Shown here: positions 1 through 9,219 of the stretch, piece after piece
How the letters are laid out: the number at the start of each line of letters is the position of its first letter
Position numbering within the stretch: the stretch's first letter is position 1
NCBI GenBank assembly: GCA_037447655.1
Contig: JBBHKE010002769.1
Coordinates: 160,025-174,045, forward strand
Source: Zygnema cylindricum
Taxonomy: Eukaryota > Streptophyta > Zygnematophyceae > Zygnematales > Zygnemataceae
DNA length: 14,021 nt
Direction: 5' to 3'
The notes under the pieces: model-generated
Told to the model about the DNA's origin: nothing
What the model saw: the letters and a program-made list of their open reading frames with translations, nothing else
Databases searched by the model: none
Made by a program: the position numbers and the translations under genes

Positions 1-428
1 CCATGTTAAGATATCCGAGTCCAGAAATATATGCTAAAAGATTCAAGCCTAGATCATTCCAACTGTCGCATTAATAATTCAGATTTTGGGTTTGGATTCA
101 CCTGTTCGACTTGTGCTGTGTACGAGAAGGAAACGTCCGGCCCTGAACTATTACTGTGGCCATTCCAAAAACCCGTGGAATCTCCGTTGTAATAATACGG
201 AACCGAAGAAATAATAATCGGAGTATTAAATGTTCCCGCTGTAGGATTCTCCAAAAAGGAAAACACAAAAATAGAAGTCAATCTCAAATGTGTTGTCACA
301 ACAGCGTAACAAAAACGAATAGGATAGAAACAAGGAGAGAAAGAAGCAATATAGAGGGCAATGTTGTACGATGATTAAATTTTATGTTCACAAGAGTAAA
401 AACATGGAAAGTTGAAAACCAAATAAGG
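1..428. repeat. Direct repeat, left copy (identical to 6223-6650)
   Basis: Every base matches 6223-6650, an offset of 6,222. Identity stops sharply after AAATAAGG at 428. The copy is cut by the left window edge, so it may be longer. It contains a PPC exon and flanking intron. It lacks TG...CA ends and there are no retroelement genes between the copies. Confidence 0.98.
102..238 (-). CDS. PPC/SPPP gene exon 6: first half of PPC domain 2 (duplicate of exon 2)
   Basis: This exon is base-for-base identical to 6324-6460, including acceptor and donor. Its phase-1 acceptor joins the linker exon with an Ala codon at the junction. The PPC second-half exon that should follow is beyond the left edge. 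Confidence 0.72.
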
Positions 429-3400
429 AAAGTTATTGAATTGTTGTTTTGGAGATAGAGAATCTTTCCGCGAAAAAAGGCCAAACGAGGTTTCAAAAGC
501 TTGGAGGTATTTACGCATGACATTACTGCAATTTCAAACGTGAGTAGGATTACTAGGATAAGAATCAATAAATTGGTTTTTTTTCATGAAAGCTCGACGA
601 ATAAAGTGACTCGTTTTCGGGCATCAACATGAACTTAAATTTGACACGAGCGTGGGATGTGGGGATGTGAATGCTACTAGTAAGGCCTAGAAAAATTAGG
701 CCATTATTTGCGGCATTTTTTTATCATTTTCAATGTTCAGGTGAATTTCGACTGTCCATAGTCAAACTCGACTGTAAAAATCAGCGGGATCATAAAAACG
801 GGTCATACAACGACCACAAACTGTCTGATTAGGCCCTAGGCCTATCAACAGCAACGTCCATTTATTTGCCATTTGTGGTGTTCATTACACAAAAAAAAGG
901 GTATGCTTGCAGCATGGGCATATGCAGCCAATGGAGAAAACGTTAAGCTGTCAGATAGCAAATTTGAGCGTTTTAAATTTGTAAAACTTTTAAGCGCAAA
1001 AACGTACGGATGCAACCACGTTAAAAAAAAGAAACACGCTAAAATAGCTGTACAACTTAGGAAGGCGTTGGAAGCATACAGTACGTTTTTAAGTGCTTAA
1101 ATTGAGCCATAACATATGATGTTAGGCCGAACTTTACTGACAACGAGTCAAATATAATTGTAATGACCTGCATCCTTTCATATTCACACATTATTCTCTG
1201 CGTTGCGCTTAGATTACGAAAATATATAAATATACGTTTACGTCCACAAAATAAGAAAAAAAAAATGAGTTGTGGAGTAGCTATTGTTCGTAATCAAAAC
1301 AAAATGTATTTCATGTCCTTTCGCAATCAATGTGCCCAATATCTATGCGTCCCTTTCGTCCTTTTCATTTGCAGCAAATTTAAAAGTAAAAATGGTTGGT
1401 CATGACTGTAAAATGTGTATGACGCACTATTTGATAAACAAGGATATGACACGGATCTTATGGTTCCACTTGGGAGCTTTCATTCTTGCAAAAAATCATG
1501 AAAAGTCAATATTTCTTCTTAGAACTGATAAGACCATTCCCATCTTCTTTCTGATAAACAGTACGTTTGGCGTTTTAGTAATGCCGGTAAACACTAGTTT
1601 TTGGGAGCTGAAACTTGGGGTGGCGATTCATTCGGGCAAGCACTGCGTGTTCACCAATTATAAGGGAAGAACATAGTTGGCGTTCAAGCTCTTGCTGGTC
1701 AAAATAAATTTTTGCATTATGCTGTGGGGGAAAAACACCGAACAACATTTAGCTTGGTCGTCTCATTCAAACAAACAAAGATCACTTGTACAACTACGTG
1801 CAAGCTTGTCTCAACAGTTTGTGGACCTAATTTTGTGCAATTAAATGTGACATGGGATTAGCGCTCTCAAGTGACCTCTTGCATGAATCGCAATTACTCC
1901 AAAAGTAGTAGAAAGTCAAGCGCACCTGGAGGAGGGCTCGGAGGAGGGCTCGGAGGAGGTCGAGGAGGAGGAGGGTTTGGAGGAGGGCGAGGAGGAGGTC
2001 GAGGAGGAGGACTGGGAGGAGGGCTTGGAGGAGGAGTGGGAGGAGGAGGTGGAGGTCTTGGTGGAGGACTTGCTAAAATTTTGGAGGATCGGAATGGAAA
2101 TAAGTAAAATTGAAAAAATGTTTTGGCGCATGCAAAAAGAGAAAAAAAAACGGGAACATGAGACATGTCCACGGTCAAACGTATTGAACAAAAACAAAAT
2201 GTTCATAAGATGACTAAGTGACTAAATGTTCTAGTTACATGCATGTTTGTCGTTTATCCGTATTTTAGCTGGCCTGTTTTGACTGAATTTTCTGGAAAAC
2301 AATCTTTGACCAAGGGAGAAAACTACCAAAATTATTAGCTGTTTTCGTTTCTGGTTTGGAATAGAGCTCAAATTCATACGCATAACAGATTTCTTGGGTA
2401 AAAACATTCGTTTCTTGTTCAAATAGAGTAATGCTTTAAATTCGTGAACGGGATGAAGGTATTGATGGCTTTTCGTTTGTCGTTTACTCAAAAAATGCGC
2501 TACCCTGCTTTGACCCTTAGAATTTCGTACGCACTATCATATTCGGTCCAGTATTCACAATTTTATAAGATTTAAACTTCGGTAAGTTTTGCACCCAAAT
2601 CTGTACATTTATTGGATTACAAAAAGAAGTATATATTCCTATGTGGATTAAGACCAGCCTTAATACCGCAAGATTTGTGGCTAATGATGAGGATGCTTCC
2701 ACACAAAGCGTTACACAACAAAACCGTTAGTTGATGTTTAAAGCATAACATTGAGTTAGAAAAACAAGTTTGAAATGCCGGATGGAAGATCGATGACACG
2801 TGGAGAACACGTTGTGGATCTAAACGTATATATTACCACATAATTAGCGAGGACTTTTGACATATGTCGAACTGCAATAACATGAGCAAGTTGAAGAAAC
2901 ATTGGTCTTTTTTGCCTTGAATCAACTTGCATGATCATTTTCAAATGTTCAACGATAATAGGCATTTCAAATGTCCGAAAATATTTTTTTTTTCATGTTT
3001 TATGGCAAAAACAGTTAACGATGCATAATACTTTAGTAGTTGAAATTCCTCAGGTGCAAGTGAAGATTTGCGCTCTCTACAGTTTTGCACTATTTTTCTA
3101 AGGTTATCACTTTCGTATGTCAGAATCTTTCAAACTATTTCTGGTTGGCATCCATCACTGCGCTTCAATATTTTGTGTGGGTTCTTTATTCAACTGGGGC
3201 GTCGTGGAACATATGATTAACGTTCATGTTTAACAACAAGAATACACGGCCCTTTCATTCATGTTAGTGATAGAAAAGGATCCTCTTACCATGAAGCTCC
3301 ACACTCAAGGAGAAGCGGCCAAAGCTAGTAGAGCTGAAACCATCTACTACCTGCAAATCCCGCATACAAATAGTTCAGGGTGAGAAATGGAAAACGCTCT

Positions 3401-6400
3401 TTACGACCACCTCCACCTGTACTTTGCTTTCCAATGCACACACTATTCCAAAGATTCGCGAACTTTATCCAAATCCATAGGTATTTCAGTTGAGTCGAGT
3501 TGATACAAACATGTACTGGTCTTCAAGAAACAAACCGTAATTTTTGAGAAAGCAAGGGAATTTACAATAATGTACGTAGTATTAGCAAAGAGTCGTTGGT
3601 ATCGCAAAATGGAACTCCTTGAAGTGCATCCGTCGTCATTCGACGAGATACTCGTCCACCTTGTCCCATTTATCTTATAGAGGTAGAGGTAGGTGTCAAA
3701 TGTTTGTACATCACAAGTTGATACAGTCACCACCTGAACCATCCCACATTCTCTTTATCATGCACTTGGGAATTAAGGGATTGTAGGCTTTAACGTTTTC
3801 TACTCAAGGGGACACTTGTCATTTTTTCGATTAAGAAACTTCGAGCAGTACAGATTCGTCTAATTTCTTTAGTTTGTAGTTGTATGAAGTGCTGACGAAT
3901 TAGAAAATCAATAGAAAATGGGCACCTGTACCATAAGGTAGGAAATGCGTTATGAATTTCCCCTTCAAATGCCGGGACACATCCCCTATGACCGATTCAT
4001 ATTCTTTACTAGTGATACGTATCGAACCGAATTGCAATCCGTTTTACGCGGCTTGAAATCCATAAAATACTCGAGGAACGGTAGGTAGCGATTTTGGCGC
4101 ATTTCTGTTTCGCGATTTTTCCAGTTTTTGGTTTTGACATTAAAATAGTATAAACGCTTGGAAGGTGGAAAACTTCTTAATATTTTTTTTGACGTGCGTC
4201 CTATATGCTAATTGCTATCCTCTTCGTTTTGTCTTTGGCTTTTTTTTTTCAGGGTCTTTTCAGGGTTTTCCAGAAAGTATTTGCTGTTTAAGAGGGTTTT
4301 AGGGTTTCTTTAGAAAATTTTAAGGTTTCTTTGAAAGTTTTAGATTTTCTTTAGAAGTTTTAAGGATTCCTAGGACTTTTTAGGATCTTTAAGGCTTTTT
4401 AGGATTTTACGTGGTAATTAGGGCTTTCAGCTATAAGTCTTAAATTTGGGGTTTCTTCTTTTTCTCAATGAAAATGGCGTTTTGGGGTACCAATAGTTTG
4501 ATTATATGCAATTTCATGCGATCTGAATTCTTTTTTAAACTAGTGTTAGTCACAAATTCGCCATATCATCGATACACTATTGCAATGATTAAGACCGAGA
4601 ACCCCCTCGACATTAAAGAACAATAATCGATCAGTCCGGTTCGATCCGCAGCACTCGTTTTGATGTCAGTTCAACAATGTGGAAATTCTCCGGTGGGCGA
4701 AAATTTACCTGTGCAAATGCCAAAAACTATGCGGTCATAACGTTGTTGATGTTATTAGAGAACATCTCTGTTTTAGCCGAAACAACTTTTCAATTTTAAA
4801 ATTTACAAATGTTATGATAGCAATAGGGGATTTAAATGTCAATGTTGGTTCGTTTTTGTTACAAACAGGATCATTTCACACATCAGCAGAAGCATACAGA
4901 AAATTCAGAAATTTAGAACCACAGATTGAGAACTAGGAAAAATATATTCAATCGAATTTTACAATATCTTCTTCTCTTAAACTTAGCCTTTTCGCTGATA
5001 TACAAAATTGTACTAAACTCCTCCTGAAATCCTCTCTTCCTTAAAACAAAAAACAAGCTGAAGAAACCGACTCTGAAAAGCACACAAATGAAACGTGCGC
5101 CGTACATTGGCGCGCAGAGCAATTCTCGCCACGCCTAACAAGGTGGCCAAACATCACCGAAACTGTAACCGAACGATAAATGTGCGTAGCGACCAAAACG
5201 TTCTACGCACTAAATTACTGCCGGTTCGTGCAGGACCAAATCAAAAATTCATAGGCGAAACAATCAAACGAGACGTGACGAAAGCTCACTAAAACATAAA
5301 CTGAACGGGACTGTGACCAAACCAAACTAGAACGTAGCTGCAACTAAATTTATGCATTGAAATCCTAACAGTTTTTAGTGTGGGGCAGTTTTGTCGCGCG
5401 TCACGCTGCGCATTTCATTTCGTTTAGGTTCATTAGTACTTTTAGTTTCCTTTGTACCTTTTGAGTGTGAACGGTTTGGTTTATTTAGTTTGTGTTTTTC
5501 GTACAGGACTTCCAGTACTTTCTGTTCGTGCGTAGTACGGATGTAGTTTTGTTTCGTTTAGATTATGTTTTACGTAAAGTACTTCTAGATTTTTCGTTTC
5601 GATTAGTTTCAGTTTGTGTCGTACTCTAATTTGCTTCCGAGTGCGTGTGACGCTTCTATAATTAGATTTCGAAATGTAATGAAGCTAAAAAGTCAGCTAG
5701 TGAGGGAATTGGAATTAACTAATAAGGCAGAAATCAATGTAGAATTAATGTATGAGAATTTATGTGAATTTTCTTTTTCTGAATTATGTATTGTCTCTAT
5801 CTTATGTTCATGAGAAAACGGTGTATGTAATGTGAGCTGGCTGATGCTTGATTTGAGTTAAATATGCTTCCGCATTGAGAAGTTAGTCATTTGTCTTTGC
5901 GCATTCCGGTTGAGTTTCGATCCTTTCAACAAATTAAAGTGGCGGTAAATCAGTTTTATAAATTCATTATTAGAAGTTCCACATTTAAATCAGTTTTATA
6001 AATTCATTATTAGAAGTTCCACATTTAAATGCTTCTACTGTAACCATTCAAATCAGGTCCAAGTTGATAAATTTCAAGTATAAAGTCGATTGTTGCAAGC
6101 TGCTAAGTTCAAGTGTGGAGAGGCAAGTTTAGGAATCCAGGTCCAAAAAATTCATGTGGTAAGAAATTTATGTTGTAACTTCCATTTCGGTACTTCAAAT
6201 GTACGAAAATAAGGTTAGAAATCCATGTTAAGATATCCGAGTCCAGAAATATATGCTAAAAGATTCAAGCCTAGATCATTCCAACTGTCGCATTAATAAT
6301 TCAGATTTTGGGTTTGGATTCACCTGTTCGACTTGTGCTGTGTACGAGAAGGAAACGTCCGGCCCTGAACTATTACTGTGGCCATTCCAAAAACCCGTGG

Positions 6401-7628
6401 AATCTCCGTTGTAATAATACGGAACCGAAGAAATAATAATCGGAGTATTAAATGTTCCCGCTGTAGGATTCTCCAAAAAGGAAAACACAAAAATAGAAGT
6501 CAATCTCAAATGTGTTGTCACAACAGCGTAACAAAAACGAATAGGATAGAAACAAGGAGAGAAAGAAGCAATATAGAGGGCAATGTTGTACGATGATTAA
6601 ATTTTATGTTCACAAGAGTAAAAACATGGAAAGTTGAAAACCAAATAAGGTAAGCTTTTGTATTGTTAAATTTGAATCAAATAAATCAATAAATTAGAGG
6701 GTTGTTTTGGTAGTTTGAAAATTATGTTCCACTGAGCCAATGTATGTCAATGTTAATGGTACACATAAAAAATTGTAAGAAAAGAGAAATACATCTGGAA
6801 ATGGGAAAATTTTCCTCGAAACAAGAAAATTCTAATGGGGGGATTTGTTGTTTGATAAGAGGAGTGCAATGTAAAAGAGATAGAATGCTCGAATTTAGCC
6901 CGTTTATGGATGTTAAAAAATGGAAGTACTAGGAACTCCTTTTTTTTGCGTGAAGGGAGAGGGGATTGATAATCGTGTTGTTTCATTTGGACTAATTATA
7001 TATTTTTTAAGATATTTCCGTTTATTAAGGCAATCATATTATTTTATATTTTTTTATTAGTTTTACAAGTTTGTAATGTATCTTTTTATATTTATTGAAT
7101 CACGAAAACAAAAGTTCATAAAATAAATAAAAAACAACAACAAAAAAATGTTAAAATTGAAAATTATTATGTTTTTTCTTTCGAGCACAGACCAGAAAAC
7201 TTAATCACTATTTTCTATAGAACTTTAATTAAAGATTTATAATCTCACTTTCAACATATTTTGTGTTCCCTTTTCTTTTTTTATTTATTCATTAATTTTT
7301 TTGTGAATTTTTGCTTTCTATTTTTTTTTTTTACTATTTTTTTCTTTTTACCGTGGCAATATAACGTTATAGGTGTCGACAATATTAAAGAAATGATGCA
7401 TACGACCGAAAATACTTCCATTCACGATCTATACACCTTTGTTAGTGTGGATACTTTGTCATGAAACAACTTTTACAATATTTTATTAATTGTTTATTTT
7501 TTCCAAACATGTCCGACATTCGGTAAAAACTCCTTGTCCTTTTCTGCCATCGACATTGCCTCACATTGTCCTGCGCCATAGGATGCGAATGCGACGAGCA
7601 GCAGCGCTAGCAGCCAATTCTCCGCCAT
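102..7628 (-). CDS. Secreted PPC-domain / SPPP-linker protein, six exons (gene continues past left edge)
   Basis: On the reverse strand the exons are 7628-7565, 6460-6324, 3733-3566, 3350-3290, 2072-1926 and 238-102, giving 714 coding bases and 238 codons. Each boundary has a GT donor and AG acceptor, and all phases agree (1,0,0,1,1, then 0 out). The product has a signal peptide, a complete PPC-like domain of about 122 residues, a 48-residue linker of SPPP/RPPP repeats, and the first half of a second PPC domain identical to the first. Known for these families: PPC (Pfam PF04151) is an extracellular beta-sandwich appended to secreted bacterial peptidases and other exported proteins, and Ser-Pro3 runs in the green lineage are hydroxylated and arabinosylated. 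Inferred: an extracellular or cell-wall glycoprotein. No peptidase or other catalytic domain is visible in this part. It could be a decaying gene, but no stop or frame break was found in the exons. Confidence 0.75.
239..1925 (-). other. Intron 5 of the PPC/SPPP gene
   Basis: This is AT-rich sequence with scattered A and T runs. It holds the junction at 428/429 where the direct repeat ends. Open frames at 873-1100 and 1284-1676 have no recognisable motif and are not supported as genes. Nothing else is seen. Confidence 0.6.
1926..2072 (-). CDS. PPC/SPPP gene exon 5: Ser/Arg-Pro-Pro-Pro linker
   Basis: The acceptor AAAATTTTAG is preceded by a T/C-rich stretch. The exon gives 48 residues of SPPP, RPPP, TPPP and NPPP units and ends CCAG before donor GTGCGC. 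It is phase 1 in and phase 1 out, so it fits between exon 4 and either PPC first-half exon. Residue content is that of extensin-like or algal hydroxyproline-rich linkers. The DNA is a 12-base minisatellite whose length changes keep the frame. The opposite strand reads as a Gly-rich frame, which I take to be a shadow. Confidence 0.68.
1927..2075. repeat. 12-base GGAGGAGGN minisatellite (linker exon DNA)
   Basis: About 12 units with consensus GGAGGAGGGCTC (+ strand) have variable last bases. A few units are longer or shorter by multiples of three. The strand is purine/G-rich and could form triplex or G-quadruplex structure. Confidence 0.9.
2073..3289 (-). other. Intron 4 of the PPC/SPPP gene
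   Basis: AT-rich sequence. The short string GTTTGTCGTTTA occurs twice (about 2246 and 2473) in loosely similar surroundings, perhaps an old duplication. No gene is seen. Confidence 0.55.
3290..3350 (-). CDS. PPC/SPPP gene exon 4: last strands of PPC domain 1
   Basis: This is a 61-base exon too short to stand out as a reading frame. The acceptor ATTTGCAG is followed by VVDGFSSTSFGRFSLSVELH and donor GTAAGAG. After TYII of exon 3 this gives the expected PPC ending (YIIVVDG...FSLSV). Phase 0 in and phase 1 out match both neighbours. Confidence 0.78.
3566..3733 (-). CDS. PPC/SPPP gene exon 3: middle of PPC domain 1
   Basis: The exon encodes 56 residues: VVTVSTCDVQTFDTYLYLYK, then NGTRW, then SSNDDGC, ending ANTTYII. 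The VTVSTC, FDTYLYLY and NDDG motifs are the core of the PPC fold. The two cysteines could pair, and NGT and NTT are possible glycosylation sites. The acceptor (GGTTCAG) has a poor pyrimidine tract, but the join to exon 2 is seamless. The donor GTAAAT is at 3565, and unspliced read-through departs from the PPC pattern. Confidence 0.8.
4297..4414. repeat. Degenerate 19-21 base minisatellite, unit about TTTTAAGGTTTCTTTAGAAG
   Basis: Six consecutive units start at 4297, 4318, 4338, 4358, 4377 and 4396. Each begins TTTTAGGG, TTTTAAGG or TTTTTAGG, and similarity fades toward the right. Further AGGGTTTT strings occur just upstream (4252-4296). Confidence 0.75.
5040..5640. repeat. Possible old inverted-repeat element with mirrored A/T bias
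   Basis: The left half (to about 5345) is A-rich and T-poor, and the right half (from about 5370) is T-rich and A-poor. Short matching arms flank the middle: CACTAAAACATAAACTG at about 5288 pairs with CAGTTTTTAGTG at about 5369, with CGTGACG near 5274 and CGTCACG near 5398 outside them. Longer arms do not align well by eye. Confidence 0.35.
5947..6030. repeat. 40-base exact tandem duplication
   Basis: Units 5947-5986 and 5987-6026 are identical (AAATCAGTTTTATAAATTCA onward), followed by AAAT of a third start. It lies inside intron 2 of the PPC gene. Confidence 0.95.
6223..6650. repeat. Direct repeat, right copy (identical to 1-428)
   Basis: This is the partner of 1-428. The right boundary is at AAATAAGG (6650), followed by unrelated TAAGCTTTTG. 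It carries exon 2 of the PPC gene. Confidence 0.98.
6324..6460 (-). CDS. PPC/SPPP gene exon 2: first half of PPC domain 1
   Basis: The acceptor has a good pyrimidine tract and ends CCTACAG. The exon gives 45 residues starting GTFNTPIIISSVPYYYNGDS and ending DVSFSYTAQVEQ. The GTF..PI.I, Y..GDSTGF and PDVSFSYT blocks follow the usual PPC pattern. NSS is a potential N-glycosylation site. The donor after CAG is GTGAAT (phase 0). The whole exon lies in the copy of the 428-base repeat at 6223-6650. Confidence 0.8.
6461..7564 (-). other. Intron 1 of the PPC/SPPP gene
   Basis: Very AT-rich, with many T runs (about 7270-7350) and A runs (about 7115-7147). Open frames here are low-complexity artefacts. 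No gene or ordered repeat is seen. Confidence 0.55.
7565..7628 (-). CDS. PPC/SPPP gene exon 1: start codon and signal peptide
   Basis: The ATG at 7628 sits in a near-ideal context (GCGCCATGGCG). It encodes MAENWLLALLLVAFASYGAG plus Q, a classical signal peptide with a hydrophobic core and a small-residue cleavage region. Donor GTGAGG follows at 7564 in phase 1. Without splicing, the frame continues only 23 more codons to a stop. The phase fits the next exon exactly, forming a Ser codon across the junction. Confidence 0.75.
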
Positions 7629-7760
7629 GGCGCTACGCGATCGTACACGACAGCCAAGGAATGTACCTACCTTGACGTCGAGGTCAAACTCAGCCAACGG
7701 AGAGAGTTTTGTTGTCAGCTGAATGCCTCAAGAGTTGAAGGGTACAATGCGCATGTAACA
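7629..7760 (-). promoter_or_regulatory. Proximal upstream region of the PPC/SPPP gene
   Basis: This stretch lies between the foldback element and the ATG at 7628. It reads about 49% GC, higher than the adjoining introns. No TATA box is evident. GTAC occurs at 7643, 7663 and 7742. The label rests on position only. Confidence 0.3.
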
Positions 7761-7809
7761 CCTTTAGCGATCGGATTTTTTTTTGTACGGAAGATTTTAC
7801 GTACTTCTA

Positions 7810-8028
7810 CAACCGCGAATCGTTATTAGCGTCAAGGTTTTTTTCGCCACTTAAAACATCTTTAATCTGTACACACTTGTCGGATTTTCAATTTGAGACC
7901 GCCAATCGGAAGGTGACAATCTTACCTTTCAATCGCAACCGTCAAATACACGATCCGACAAGTGTGTACGGAGACAAAATGTTTTATGTAACAAAAAAAA
8001 CCTTGACGGTAATAACGAATCGCGGTGG
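7810..8028. mobile_element. Foldback MITE-like element, 219 bases, near-complete imperfect palindrome
   Basis: The arms are symmetric about base 7919. Outer arms CAACCGCGAATCGTTATTAG at 7810 pair with 7998-8028. The inner exact 17-base arms are 7869-7885 and 7953-7969, and AAGGT at 7910 pairs with ACCTT at 7924. The element is flanked by TA on both sides (7808-7809 and 8029-8030), as expected for TA-targeting Tc1/mariner or Stowaway-type elements. No coding capacity. It lies about 180 bases upstream of the PPC gene start codon. Confidence 0.8.
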
Positions 8029-8063
8029 TAGTACTGTACTGAACCTTGCGATTCAGTGTGATA

Positions 8064-9219
8064 CACCGCGCATCGTTATTAGTGTCAAAGTTTAAATAGT
8101 GTGGAAGTAAATATACCGTCATTGACGCTAATTAAGATTTTTTTATTTATTTTTAAAAAGGTGCATTTTAATTTCGGCGTTTATGCTAATTTGGGAACAG
8201 CAAAAATGGGATACTCGCTGTACGATTATATTCATTAATATCTGTATCCGTACAAAATATTAAAAATCGTACGCCGTCGTGAAATTAAATATCCGTACAT
8301 GTTAGACTAATTAACGTGTCAGAACAATCCCGTTTTTTAGCGCACGATCCTATGCGTGCGCGTCTGATTTAACTCATTTTTTGTAAAATTTTCACTTGAA
8401 AAGGTACATTTATGTACGGTCTGACATCGACCGTACACCACACTATTTAGATATTATTGTAATTCGTCCTTTACGCTATTTTGTACGGTACACCGCGAAT
8501 CGTAATTAGAGTAAATTACTCTAATTCGGTCGCTCGAAATTTCGACTCTTTCACATCAAATAGAGTAATCGATTATAATTTTTTCATTATTTTATTTTAG
8601 GTGAGGTTTAATTAGCGTAAAAAATTATAATATAGATTATTTTTAAATAGTGTGGAGTACGGATGATTCTGACCGTGCAAAATTGTACTTTTATAAGTAA
8701 AAAGGTACAAATAGTGATTTAATAGAATCGCGCTCGCACGTGAAATCGCACTAAACAAAAAAATCAATCACATCGAAAAAAAGCCGTTCGCATAACTCTC
8801 GTCCGTCGACAGCATCGTCGTCAGTGTGAACATTAACTGACATTTAATGCGACAAATATTATTAGCGTCATAATGACGTCAATACTATACCAGACTGACA
8901 CATTTTGTACATCTACGTAATTTAGTGTTCATCACTATCGCGCACATAATTATCGCCTACATAACCCAATATAGAATAACTAAATAAATTAGAGTAAACT
9001 TCATAGTTGAAAAAGCTCTATCACATAAACTAGCGTCAATTACTCTAATTGTTTTTTTTTGTTTTTTTACTCTAATTTTTTCATTGCTCTAATTACGATT
9101 CGCGGTGTACCTTAATTAACGTCAAGGAAAAATTAAAATCATGTATCCTATTTGAGGGAAAAAATCAAAATTTTAAGAACCCAAATTAGTGTCGTTGACA
9201 CTAATAACGATGCGCGGTG
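8064..9219. mobile_element. TA-flanked inverted-repeat element (outer), interrupted by a related element
   Basis: The 25-base terminal inverted repeats at 8064-8088 and 9195-9219 are exact, beginning CACCGCGCATCGTTATTAG and ending GTCAA. TA flanks lie at 8062-8063 and 9220-9221. Removing the inner element (8491-9107 plus one TA) leaves about 537 bases. No transposase frame is present, so it is non-autonomous. The end sequence is shared with the neighbouring foldback element. Confidence 0.8.
8491..9107. mobile_element. TA-flanked inverted-repeat element (nested), 617 bases
   Basis: The 24-base terminal inverted repeats at 8491-8514 and 9084-9107 begin CACCGCGAATCGTAATTAG and differ at one base. 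TA flanks lie at 8489-8490 and 9108-9109. Subterminal copies of TTAGAGTAA occur in both orientations (about 8514, 8560, 8987, 9043, 9066). It lies wholly inside the 8064-9219 element. No coding frame of note. Confidence 0.8.

Larger units (their letters stand above)
3734..6323 (-). other. Intron 2 of the PPC/SPPP gene (about 2.6 kb)
   Basis: This intron separates two exons that join seamlessly within the PPC fold. It contains the TTTTAAGG minisatellite (4297-4414), the block with flipped strand bias (about 5040-5640) and the 40-base tandem duplication (5947-6030). No coding sequence is supported. Confidence 0.65.

Noticed and set aside
296-568. Hydrophobic reverse-strand frame as a signal peptide for the PPC domain
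   Set aside because: It starts at TTG, not ATG, and ends at a stop before the PPC exon. The exon at 7628-7565 is a far better signal peptide with matching phase.
873-1100. 75-residue Lys-rich + strand open frame
   Set aside because: Short, no recognisable domain, A-rich sequence and no neighbours supporting it.
1284-1676. 130-residue + strand open frame
   Set aside because: No motif, no supporting composition, and it lies in an intron of the opposite-strand gene.
1871-2107. Gly-rich protein on the + strand (GGGX repeats)
   Set aside because: The same DNA on the - strand has splice sites and phases that fit the PPC gene, and the + frame has no good start or domain beyond the repeat.
1-6650. 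The 428-base repeats as LTRs of a retrotransposon
   Set aside because: No TG...CA ends, no primer-binding site or polypurine tract, and no gag/pol between them. The repeats contain a spliced PPC exon.
7261-7464. 67-residue Phe-rich frame suggesting a membrane peptide
   Set aside because: It comes from T-rich low-complexity intron sequence.
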